Source of the DNA: JBIICS01 sp044238735
Lineage (GTDB): Bacteria > Bacteroidota > Bacteroidia > UBA4408
NCBI GenBank assembly: GCA_044238735.1
Contig: JBIICS010000010.1
Coordinates: 1-35,234, forward strand
Direction of reading: 5' to 3'
Length of the DNA: 35,234 nucleotides
Position 1 is the first letter of the stretch; every line of letters begins with the position of its first letter. The notes below the pieces were generated by a model. That model searched no databases and was not told where the DNA came from. It saw nothing but the letters and a program-made list of their open reading frames with translations. The translations under genes and the position numbers were made by a program. Of the stretch, positions 23,703 through 31,900 are shown piece after piece.

Positions 23703-26700
23703 CTAGTATTTTAATTTAAAAATCAGTGTTAATCCTTTGTTTATTTCAGTATTAAATGAAATATGTGCACCCATTTTTTGTGCACGGTGTTTAATATTGT
23801 TTATGCCATTTCCTTTTCCTGAAAGTTTATTTGTATCAAAACCAACTCCATTATCAGACAATTGGATAGTTACCTTTTCTTTATTGTAACCAAAATCAAG
23901 CGATACTTCAGTAGCTTTTGCATGTTTGGCGATATTGCTTATGGCCTCTTTAAACATTAATACAATTTGTCGGCTGTAACCAGCATTAAGCTTAATGTTT
24001 TTAAAATCTTCAGTTAAACCGTTTTGTATAAAATGGATGTTTTGTTCGTGAAAGAGATCATCAGCAAAATCTTTTATACGGAAAGCTACTTCATAAAAAT
24101 TATCATTATCAGGATTTAACGCCCAAACAAAATCTTTAGAACCGTTGTATAGGTTAAGAGAGGACTCGCTGATTTTATTTAGCATTTCTCTGGCCTCCAA
24201 ACTTTCTTTAGGTATTAGTTTGGAAGCCACATCTGCTAGCAAAGAAATACGGGTTAAAGAATTTCCAAATTCATCATGTATATCCTGCGCAGCTGTTCTC
24301 CTTAATTGATCTTTTTCATCGGCTCTGGCAGCCTCTATGGCCATTAAATTATTAATGTTGGTTCTTAATCTATAACTGTAAAGGATATAAACAATTATTC
24401 CAACAATTAAGGCAAGTAAGCTATAAAACCAGAATGTTTTATAAAAAGGAGGTAAGATAATAAAAGGGATAACCAATAGTTGTTTCTCGTTCCACAGGCC
24501 AATATTATTAGCCGACTTTACTTTAAGGAGATAACTTCCGGGTGATAGGTCGGCAAAATTAATTGATTTTTTTACCCCAAGATCAATCCAGGTATCCCCT
24601 CTGTCCGAAATTTGGTATGCAATCTTATTTTTAGTAGGATTCGTGAAATCAATAGATGCAAATTCAAACAACAAGTCGTTTATATCGGGCTTAAATCTAA
24701 GCTCGTTTAAAGTATTTTTATTTGAATAAGAAAAATTACTGAGTTGATTTAGACCGATTAATGCAACTTTAGATAAATGTAAATTAAGCTTTAGTTTTTC
24801 AGGTTTAAATGAAATTAAGGTACCAAGGCCACCAAAAAAAAGTTCACCTTTATTATTCTTATAAAAGGCGCCTGAGTTAAATTCATTAGCTCCTAATCCA
24901 TCGCTGGCATCATAATTAGTAAATTCAATTTTAATGGTATTAAAGCACGAAAGACCTTTGTTTGTACTTAGCCAGAGCTGATTGTTTTCATCAACCGTAC
25001 CCCCATAAACAAAGTCGTTAGGCAAACCATTTTCGGTAGAATAATTAATAAAGCTAATCTTATTATCTTGTTTTAGCACCTTACTTATTCCTTTTGAGGA
25101 ACACACCCATAACTGATCTTTTTTATCGCGAATGATTTCTAATACTAAAGGACTTAAAAGAGAAAATTTATTTTTAGAATTGGTATTAAAGTATTGAAAT
25201 TTATTTGTAGCAGTATTATAAAAATAAAGCCCTTTTGTTGTGCCAATCCACAGGTTATTATCCTTATCAAATCGAATGGTTCCTATTGTAGCTAAACGTT
25301 GCGACTTATTGTTTATAACGGCATCGGTTATAACCTTAAAAGTATTATTCTTTAAAAAAGCAATATATCCTATTGCTGCAACAACTATATCACCATTACC
25401 ATCTTCTGTTATTCTAACTATTTCGGCATTGGGATTGTTCGCTCCTTTTATTGGTATATGAGTAAAAGTTTCTTTATTAGAATTATAAAGGAACAAGCCT
25501 TGTTCACCTCCAAACCATATATTACCTTTAGAATCCTGAAAAATATGCTGAAACAATTGTGAAGGTTTGTTGCCGCTAACAAAGAAATTTTTTACAGTTT
25601 TATCTTTTAAATTTATCCTCGACAAACCATTATAGGTTGATGCCCATAAGTAGTGGTCTCCTTCCTGAAAAATTGAAAAAACGCTGGCTGCAGATGCCGG
25701 GTTGTTTTGTAATAACATCGACTCGTAATGCCTAAAGTTGTTCTTGTATGCCGAGAAAAAATACAATCCTGCATCGCGAGTGCCTAACATTACAACATCC
25801 GCATTAGCGTCTGGTTCCTGGTATAAATAACTGATGTAATTACTTTTTAAACCATAACTTACTTTCAAATCTTCCTGCAGGCTGTCTACCAGGGTGTATT
25901 TATTAGATTCAAATTTGTATCGGAAAACTCCTTTATTTTCTGTACCAACCCATAGTCTGTTTGATTTATCGAACATAATGTAAGAGGTGCCATTAGGTAA
26001 TTCAACCGGTTCTTTTTTTATTTTTAGGTATTGATCTACAACTAATAAATTTTTACCATTTACAAAACACAGCTCCTCTTTCTTTCTAAAAAATTGCTTG
26101 TAAATGCTTCTCGATTTTATTGAAAATTCAATCTCAACTAAAGTGTCATTTTTTATAAAATTACGGTTAAAATTACCGCTTAGTAAGGAGTTGAAAGTGG
26201 ACGCAATAAAATTTCCATTCTGAAAAACCTGTACATCTAAAACCGATTTTTGGTATAAACGTTGCTTAATCCATCCATCTTTATTACGTTGTATTTTATA
26301 GAGACCGCTCATGGTTGAGACCATGAATTGAGATTTATAAACGCATACTCCGGTTATAATCTGACTTACTTTTTCTCCATCTTTCGCCTCGAAAAATAAT
26401 TGTTCAAAATTATCGGTTGCAGAGTTATAAATATTTAAACCATTTCTGGAGCCGACTAACATAAGTCCATTAGATGCTAACGCTAAACACGTAATATCAT
26501 CGTAACTCAAGCTTAAGCTATCAAATGGATTTGTCTTGTATTGTTTAATCCTTTGTCCGTCGTATCTGTTTAGGCCATTTTGAGTACCTATCCAAAGAAA
26601 ACCCTTTTCATCTGTTAATAAAGAATTAACACCACTTTGACTTAATCCCTGGTAGGTGGTTAGCTGATCAAAATATTGCGCATTACTTTTATAAGTATGT

Positions 26701-26735
26701 AATACAATTATCAAAAACAGCACTAATAGTTTCAT
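23703..26735 (-). CDS. Beta-propeller sensor histidine kinase (two-component propeller, Y_Y_Y, HisKA_3)
   Basis: A membrane kinase of 1010 residues. A signal sequence (MKLLVLFLIIVLHTYKSNAQ) is followed by a large periplasmic sensor of Reg_prop-type repeats (about 20-690; for example DEKGFLWIGTQNGLNRYDG, DSKGNIWFGGEQGLFLYN, DKDNNLWIGTTKGLYFYN), then a Y_Y_Y domain (about 690-760), one membrane helix near 770-792 and the kinase. The phospho-acceptor is H820 in AAQDIHDEFGNSLTRISLL, of the HisKA_3 type. ATP-binding boxes are EAISNIAKHAKATEV and DNGVGFD. Unlike the hybrid two-component systems of gut Bacteroides it lacks a receiver and DNA-binding domain; these are on the separate regulator downstream. 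The ligand is unknown: nearby genes are not a polysaccharide locus. Confidence 0.92.
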   Translation of the reverse strand: MKLLVLFLIIVLHTYKSNAQYFDQLTTYQGLSQSGVNSLLTDEKGFLWIGTQNGLNRYDGQRIKQYKTNPFDSLSLSYDDITCLALASNGLMLVGSRNGLNIYNSATDNFEQLFFEAKDGEKVSQIITGVCVYKSQFMVSTMSGLYKIQRNKDGWIKQRLYQKSVLDVQVFQNGNFIASTFNSLLSGNFNRNFIKNDTLVEIEFSIKSRSIYKQFFRKKEELCFVNGKNLLVVDQYLKIKKEPVELPNGTSYIMFDKSNRLWVGTENKGVFRYKFESNKYTLVDSLQEDLKVSYGLKSNYISYLYQEPDANADVVMLGTRDAGLYFFSAYKNNFRHYESMLLQNNPASAASVFSIFQEGDHYLWASTYNGLSRINLKDKTVKNFFVSGNKPSQLFQHIFQDSKGNIWFGGEQGLFLYNSNKETFTHIPIKGANNPNAEIVRITEDGNGDIVVAAIGYIAFLKNNTFKVITDAVINNKSQRLATIGTIRFDKDNNLWIGTTKGLYFYNTATNKFQYFNTNSKNKFSLLSPLVLEIIRDKKDQLWVCSSKGISKVLKQDNKISFINYSTENGLPNDFVYGGTVDENNQLWLSTNKGLSCFNTIKIEFTNYDASDGLGANEFNSGAFYKNNKGELFFGGLGTLISFKPEKLKLNLHLSKVALIGLNQLSNFSYSNKNTLNELRFKPDINDLLFEFASIDFTNPTKNKIAYQISDRGDTWIDLGVKKSINFADLSPGSYLLKVKSANNIGLWNEKQLLVIPFIILPPFYKTFWFYSLLALIVGIIVYILYSYRLRTNINNLMAIEAARADEKDQLRRTAAQDIHDEFGNSLTRISLLADVASKLIPKESLEAREMLNKISESSLNLYNGSKDFVWALNPDNDNFYEVAFRIKDFADDLFHEQNIHFIQNGLTEDFKNIKLNAGYSRQIVLMFKEAISNIAKHAKATEVSLDFGYNKEKVTIQLSDNGVGFDTNKLSGKGNGINNIKHRAQKMGAHISFNTEINKGLTLIFKLKY

Positions 26736-26790
26736 TTTAGGTTAAGTTACTGAGAGCGGTTAATTCTTCAATTTTATTTTAGCTATTTAA

Positions 26791-28248
26791 CTATTCTTTT
26801 ATTAGTTCACGTAATCTATCCAGCAACTCAGTTTCCGAAGGCCTTTTGGCGTTGAAGTCAACAAAATCCCCTTTTTTATTTACAATCATGTAGCGAGGGA
26901 TGCTGTTTATTTTAAAGTATTTTACTGCTTCAGATTGCCAATTGCCGGGCGAGTGAAACTGAGAACCTTCGAGATGATTTTGCTCTATGGCTTTTTTCCA
27001 AGTTTCCTCATCGGCATCAATACTTATAAATAGAAAAACTATTTTCTTTTTTTCCTTTTCTTCAAGGCTTTCAAACAACTTTTTACTGTATGGAAACATC
27101 ATACGGCAGGGTCCGCACCAGCTCGCCCAAAAATCAATATAAACTACTTTACCTTTAAATTCTTCTAATGAATGTTTTTTACCATCAAGTCCATTAAAAG
27201 AGATGGGAGATTCTGAGCTTGTATTTGTTTTTTCTTTTTCTTGTGTTTTATTTGTATGGTCTTCTTTTACAGGATTAGCTTTTATGTAATTATTTACATA
27301 ATTGAAATACATTTCAGACGATGAAATTTCTTTAAAATTATTCAATAATTGTTTGGTTTCCGGCTTTGGCAGATAATTATAAAAGTCAATTAAAATCTGA
27401 CCATAGTGGTATGCATAAACCTCATCTTTTAATAGTTGCCTAGATAAATTAATTTTTCTATTTACCGATACACTATAGTCAGTAAATTTTTTAAAATTGT
27501 TGCTCTCGGATGATTTATAAGTAATGTAGTATTTTAATAATCTGGTATATTCAGGATGATAAAGTAGTGTTTTATTTGAGAGTTGATCCTTTGGAAATAC
27601 CTCCAGCATTAAATCCGGAATTTTACTAACGTTTAGCTCCTTACTTGCATTTGCTTTTTCTATAGGATAGGACAAGAGGTTAGACCAGTAAGAATACTCA
27701 ATCGTATTTTTGATGTAGTTATAAAGTTGAGAATCGATTTCTTTTTTTCTGTTTTCCAGTAATTCATTTTGTTTCTTTTTCAGGTCAAATAAACGCATTT
27801 CAAACTGATCTATCGTAGAATTTAAAATATAAGGTTGGTTATAATTTTCAATGTTTAGAGAAGGAAATTTAGCATAAAAATCATTTACAAATAGTTGATT
27901 TTTTTGGTCGATCTCAAAAGTTAAAGTGGAACTTAAATAATTTTTTGTAATGCCAATATTCTGATCTTTACCATCTAAATAAATATAAACGGTATCTGAA
28001 GGATAAGTTAGTTGAGCTATTTGATTATGATCACAATTTATTTTAAAATCATAGTCGGATTTACGAGTCATTACTTTTGATTTTGATACCGACTGCCTAT
28101 ATGAATTTTGATAATAAATAAATTCTACCGAGTCGGGTATAAAGTTTATAAAAGAAACTTTTATGCTATTTTGAGATTTTACCAAACTATAGGATGAAAT
28201 AAGTAAAAGTAAAATCGAAAGTCTTTTTGTTATAATTAGAATTTTCAT
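26791..28248 (-). CDS. Secreted TlpA-like thioredoxin with a long N-terminal domain
   Basis: An exported protein-disulfide redox protein of 485 residues. The signal peptide MKILIITKRLSILLLLISSY ends before SLVKSQ. Residues about 28-115 are beta-rich and resemble DUF4369-type domains. A helical middle region follows (about 120-325) and then a short charged linker (KTQEKEKTNTSSES). The TlpA/AhpC-type thioredoxin fold occupies about 345-485, with active-site C378/C381 in WASWCGPC and the cis-proline in INSIPRYMIV. The protein would sit in the periplasm, keeping cysteines reduced or passing electrons. The sensor kinase gene starts 55 bases downstream on the same strand, so a shared transcript is possible. 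The specific substrate is unknown. Confidence 0.88.
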   Translation of the reverse strand: MKILIITKRLSILLLLISSYSLVKSQNSIKVSFINFIPDSVEFIYYQNSYRQSVSKSKVMTRKSDYDFKINCDHNQIAQLTYPSDTVYIYLDGKDQNIGITKNYLSSTLTFEIDQKNQLFVNDFYAKFPSLNIENYNQPYILNSTIDQFEMRLFDLKKKQNELLENRKKEIDSQLYNYIKNTIEYSYWSNLLSYPIEKANASKELNVSKIPDLMLEVFPKDQLSNKTLLYHPEYTRLLKYYITYKSSESNNFKKFTDYSVSVNRKINLSRQLLKDEVYAYHYGQILIDFYNYLPKPETKQLLNNFKEISSSEMYFNYVNNYIKANPVKEDHTNKTQEKEKTNTSSESPISFNGLDGKKHSLEEFKGKVVYIDFWASWCGPCRMMFPYSKKLFESLEEKEKKKIVFLFISIDADEETWKKAIEQNHLEGSQFHSPGNWQSEAVKYFKINSIPRYMIVNKKGDFVDFNAKRPSETELLDRLRELIKE

Positions 28249-28418
28249 TAACTTGAAGTAATATATTGGCTAATTGAGATTAATTAAAAGTAAAATAGAT
28301 CTTATAAAGTTAGTTTACCTAATTGAATTTGGAACGATATTAAACGATTAGTTTGAAACAAAATATAATATTGAATTAAATCATTTAAACAGTATTATAT
28401 TCCATATATATTAAATTA

Positions 28419-28450
28419 TTTGAAATTTTTATTATGTTTTTGTAGATTTA
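28419..28450 (+). promoter_or_regulatory. Candidate promoter of the fused E1 gene
   Basis: TTTG at 28419-28422 is followed after 20 bases by TAGATTTA at 28443-28450, seven of eight consensus positions of TAnnTTTG. The predicted leader is short, about 13 bases before the ATG at 28470. The remaining bases of the 221-base divergent gap (28249-28469) show nothing distinctive. Confidence 0.4.
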
Positions 28451-28469
28451 TCGTAATATAATTCTGATT

Positions 28470-30548
28470 ATGGCAACAATTACTTCAGCTTCAACTTCTT
28501 TAGATACCAAACTATTGTTAAGGGCATATGAGTTGATGTTTACAGCCAAAACAATGGCTGAAATTTATGAAGCCAACAAAGAGATTTGTAGTAAATATGT
28601 TCATGCTACTTCACGAGGCCACGAAGCTATTCAGTTGGCTTTAGGTTTACAATTATTACCTCAGGATTATTTATCGGCTTATTATCGTGATGATAGTATT
28701 TTGTTGGGTATTGGAATGAGTCCGTTCGATTTAATGCTTCAGTTACTGGCCAAGCGCGACGATCCTTTTTCGGGTGGGAGAACATATTATGCTCACCCTT
28801 CGTTAAACAGACCGGATATGCCAAAAATCCCCATGCAAAGTAGCGCTACTGGCATGCAGGCCATACCTACAACCGGCGTTGCTCTAGGTTTAAAATATAA
28901 AGAGCAAGTTGGTTTAAATGATAATACTATTGATAACCCAATTGCCGTTTGTTCGTTAGGAGATGCCTGTGTAACCGAAGGTGAAGTTGCAGAAGCATTC
29001 CAAATGGCAGTGCTTAAGAGTCTCCCTATCTTATACCTAGTTCAGGATAATGAGTGGGACATATCAGCACACGCAAGGGAAATAAGAGCTCAGGATGCCT
29101 CCGAATACGCTAAAGGATTTAAGGGATTAGAAACCAGAAGCATTGATGGGACTGATTTTATTAAATCCTATAAAACATTACAGGAAGTAATTAATATTAT
29201 AAGAAAAGAGAGAAGGCCATTTCTGGTTCATGCTAAAGTTCCTTTATTAAATCATCATACCAGTGGCGTTCGCAAAGAATGGTACAGAGATGATTTAGAA
29301 GAAGCTCAAAAAAGAGATCCATATTCTAAGTTTAGAAATCAACTATTAATTGAAGGTATTGAACTAAATTCCTTAAAAGAAATAGAAGAGAAAGTAAAAA
29401 TAAAAGTAGAGGAAGATTATCAAAACGCTTTAAAAGCAGAAGATCCTCGTCCGGAAGATTTATTTAATCATGTTTTTGCTCCAACACCAATTACAGAAGA
29501 AAAAGGCCAACGTTCTCCGGCTGGTAAACAAGCAACAGTTATGGTAGATTCGGCCTTGTTTGCAATACGTGAGTTAATGAATAAGCATAAAGAATGTTTA
29601 CTTTACGGACAAGATGTGGGAAGAAGATTAGGTGGCGTTTTTAGAGAAGCTGCTACTTTAGCTCAAACATTTGGCGACGAACGTGTTTTTAATACCCCCA
29701 TTCAGGAAGCCTTTATTGTAGGATCAACGGTAGGCATGAGTGCGGTTGGTTTAAAGCCAATTGTTGAGGTTCAGTTTGCAGATTATATTTGGCCCGGATT
29801 AAATCAGTTATTTACTGAAGTTGCCCGCTCCAATTATTTAAGTAATGGTAAATGGCCCGTTAGCATGATTTTACGTGTGCCAATTGGTGCCTACGGAAGC
29901 GGCGGACCTTATCATAGCTCGAGCATTGAAAGTGTTTTATGTAACATAAAGGGAATTAAAATTGCTTATCCTTCAACCGGTGCCGATTTAAAAGGATTAA
30001 TGAAATCGGCATATTACGACCCCAACCCGGTGGTAATGTTGGAGCATAAAGGATTATACTGGAGTAAAATTAAAGGTACCGAAGAAGCTAAAACAATAGA
30101 ACCAGATGAAGATTATGTAATTCCTTTTGGAAAGGCACGAATTGTTCAGTCATCAAATGAACAATTGGCCAACGAAGGTAAGTCTTTAACCGTTATAACT
30201 TATGGTATGGGGGTATATTGGGCCAAAGCGGCTGCCAAACATTTTGGTGATGCAATTGAAATTATTGATTTAAGAACACTGGTTCCATTGGATGAAGAAA
30301 CTATTTACAAGAGCGTAATTAAAAATGGTCGTGCAATTGTTTTAACCGAAGAAACTTTGGGTAATTCATTTGCCCAATCTATAGCCGGTCGTATTCAAAA
30401 AAATTGTTTCGAATATTTAGATGCTCCTGTTGAGATGATGGGTGCAGAAGATATGCCAGCCATTCCCTTAAATTCAACACTGGAAGCAACGATGTTACCT
30501 AATGCAGAAAAGTTGAAAACATTAATAGGGGCTTTGTTGGCTTATTAA
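28470..30548 (+). CDS. 2-oxoacid dehydrogenase E1, fused alpha and beta subunits (branched-chain type)
   Basis: The thiamine-diphosphate decarboxylase component of a 2-oxoacid dehydrogenase complex, most likely acting on the oxoacids of valine, leucine and isoleucine to yield acyl groups for E2. It has 692 residues: the alpha half is about 1-330, with the TPP/Mg motif GDACVTEGE at 164-172 continuing to DNEWDIS at 193-199; the beta half is about 350-692, with LLYGQDVGRRLGGVFREA, TPIQEAFIVGSTVGMSAVG and the C-terminal transketolase-like domain. Separate genes encode these subunits in most bacteria; a single fused chain is known from Bacteroidota. E2, E3 and lipoate genes are absent here. The substrate preference is family inference. 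Confidence 0.92.
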   Translation: MATITSASTSLDTKLLLRAYELMFTAKTMAEIYEANKEICSKYVHATSRGHEAIQLALGLQLLPQDYLSAYYRDDSILLGIGMSPFDLMLQLLAKRDDPFSGGRTYYAHPSLNRPDMPKIPMQSSATGMQAIPTTGVALGLKYKEQVGLNDNTIDNPIAVCSLGDACVTEGEVAEAFQMAVLKSLPILYLVQDNEWDISAHAREIRAQDASEYAKGFKGLETRSIDGTDFIKSYKTLQEVINIIRKERRPFLVHAKVPLLNHHTSGVRKEWYRDDLEEAQKRDPYSKFRNQLLIEGIELNSLKEIEEKVKIKVEEDYQNALKAEDPRPEDLFNHVFAPTPITEEKGQRSPAGKQATVMVDSALFAIRELMNKHKECLLYGQDVGRRLGGVFREAATLAQTFGDERVFNTPIQEAFIVGSTVGMSAVGLKPIVEVQFADYIWPGLNQLFTEVARSNYLSNGKWPVSMILRVPIGAYGSGGPYHSSSIESVLCNIKGIKIAYPSTGADLKGLMKSAYYDPNPVVMLEHKGLYWSKIKGTEEAKTIEPDEDYVIPFGKARIVQSSNEQLANEGKSLTVITYGMGVYWAKAAAKHFGDAIEIIDLRTLVPLDEETIYKSVIKNGRAIVLTEETLGNSFAQSIAGRIQKNCFEYLDAPVEMMGAEDMPAIPLNSTLEATMLPNAEKLKTLIGALLAY

Positions 30549-30549
30549 T

Positions 30550-30570
30550 AAAGGAGTTTACCCTTTTTTT
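30550..30570 (+). terminator. Weak intrinsic terminator after the E1 gene
   Basis: AAAGG (30550-30554) pairs with CCTTT (30562-30566) over a 7-base loop, and the T-run extends to 30570. The stem is only five pairs, so it is weak, but it begins directly after the stop codon. Confidence 0.45.
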
Positions 30571-30664
30571 ATTGCTGCTGAATTTGAAATGGAATCTTAT
30601 ATCAGAAAATTCAACTTAACACAATAAAGATTTATTCCAAGGGCACCTTCTATCCTAAAGTAAT

Positions 30665-30678
30665 TTAGCTTAAGCTAA
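30665..30678. promoter_or_regulatory. Perfect 14-base palindrome upstream of the AraC gene
   Basis: TTAGCTTAAGCTAA is self-complementary over all 14 bases and lies 75-90 bases before the AraC ATG. It is flanked by a longer partial pairing, TCTATCC near 30650 and GGATAGA near 30683. It could be an operator or the core of a folded transcript end for the E1 gene; the data do not decide. Confidence 0.4.
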
Positions 30679-30725
30679 GGATGGATAGAGAATTTATAAA
30701 TCTAACTTTATGATGTCCCAAAAAT

Positions 30726-30758
30726 TTCATAAATTATAATTAATTTTATATTTATGAA
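30726..30758 (+). promoter_or_regulatory. Inverted repeat overlapping the AraC start codon
   Basis: TTCATAAAT (30726-30734) is matched by ATTTATGAA (30750-30758), nine pairs over 15 bases. The right arm includes the ATG at 30754-30756. As RNA it could hide the start codon; as DNA it could be an operator for self-repression. Confidence 0.42.
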
Positions 30759-31605
30759 CCAAACAATTTATTCGGATATTGAGAAAAATGCGATTCGGTT
30801 TTCAGCTTTTAAAAGATTGGAGAGTGATTGTCCTTTTTCGGGTATAGGTTTAAAATTTGTGGCATCCGGTGAAGAGATATATTATGCAAAAAATAAAAAA
30901 TATAAGGTAAAGGCCGGAGAGTATATAATTGGTAATGAATATACAGATTCAAAAGTAAAAATTAACAGCAACCAACCGGTTTACGGAGTTTGTATTGATA
31001 TCTCGTCTAAAATTGTATCAGATATTGCCGAATACTATGTTAAAAATGGTTCAGAGTTAGAAGAATTTTTACTTTCCGATCAGTTTTTTGTTAATTGTTA
31101 TAAAGTTAATAATACCAGAGTGGGTGTTGCACTCAATGATATTTATTATAAAATTAAATCTGGTAAAATTGTTAATGATTTTCAGGAAAACGAACTATTT
31201 TATAGTTTGGCAGAATACATTATTACGGATCAAAAATTTGTATTTGAACATTTATCTAAACTGGATTTTAAGAAAAAAAATACAAATGAAGATGTTTTTA
31301 AATTGCTAATTAAGGCTAAGTCGTTTATAGATGACAATATCACTGAAAACCTCTCCTTAGATATAATTGCAAATCAAACAGGAATATCAAAATATCATTT
31401 CATTCGAGTTTTTAAAATGACTTTTGGCATTTCACCTTATCAGTATCAAAACAATAGAAGACTTGAGTTTGCTAAATCAGATTTAATAGGTGGTAACGAA
31501 ATTTTTTCAACAGCTCTTCGTTATGGATTTTCCGATGTGCCAACTTTTGCGAAAGCATTCAAGAAACAATTCGGACAAACCCCCGGTTCATTAAAGAACA
31601 AATAA
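30754..31605 (+). CDS. AraC-family transcriptional regulator
   Basis: A regulator of 283 residues. The N-terminal part (about 1-180) is a sensing domain with cupin-like beta strands (KYKVKAGEYIIGNEYTDS) of unknown ligand. The C-terminal AraC DNA-binding domain spans about 186-283 with two helix-turn-helix units: LSLDIIANQTGISKYHFIRV and the second unit in STALRYGFSDVPTFAKAFKK followed by FGQTPGSL, the typical end. It lies between the E1 gene and the PDZ-hydrolase gene on the same strand and does not clearly belong to either unit. An inverted repeat covers its start codon, suggesting autoregulation. Confidence 0.92.
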   Translation: MNQTIYSDIEKNAIRFSAFKRLESDCPFSGIGLKFVASGEEIYYAKNKKYKVKAGEYIIGNEYTDSKVKINSNQPVYGVCIDISSKIVSDIAEYYVKNGSELEEFLLSDQFFVNCYKVNNTRVGVALNDIYYKIKSGKIVNDFQENELFYSLAEYIITDQKFVFEHLSKLDFKKKNTNEDVFKLLIKAKSFIDDNITENLSLDIIANQTGISKYHFIRVFKMTFGISPYQYQNNRRLEFAKSDLIGGNEIFSTALRYGFSDVPTFAKAFKKQFGQTPGSLKNK

Positions 31606-31900
31606 TTTAGGTTATTAGTTTTTTACTTTAAAAGAAATTGTTTGATTTCAACTTATGAAAAGTTTGATGAACTAAAATCAGGAGATGCGCTTCTTCATTT
31701 CTTATTTGGTATTGCTTCCAGAGTTTAATCAAACCAATGAAAAAAGAGAAAACCGAACAACGACTTATTTAAATTAAATGCTGAAATTAAATTTGTTGAC
31801 TTGCTGATTCTGTAAAGCAGAATTTATATGTGATCAAAAAAAAGCAATTTTTGACAACGAAAATCTGAAACAATGTGGTTTCTTTGTTCCAAAAATCCCT
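31606..31900. other. Intergenic gap, no intact gene
   Basis: These 295 bases contain no complete reading frame. The frame from 31651 gives a coding-looking stretch (EKFDELKSGDALLHFLFGIA), but it is broken by TAA at 31726 and further stops, has no start, and resembles no family I know. A TTTCTTTG at 31879-31886 is a poor match to a -7 box for the next gene. Confidence 0.5.

Noticed and set aside
31651..31800. Possible decayed gene reading EKFDELKSGDALLHFLFGIA and later DLFKLNAEIKFVDLLIL in one frame
   Set aside because: Stops at 31726 and shortly after break the frame, no start is present, and no family was recognised; AT-rich intergenic DNA can produce such stretches.
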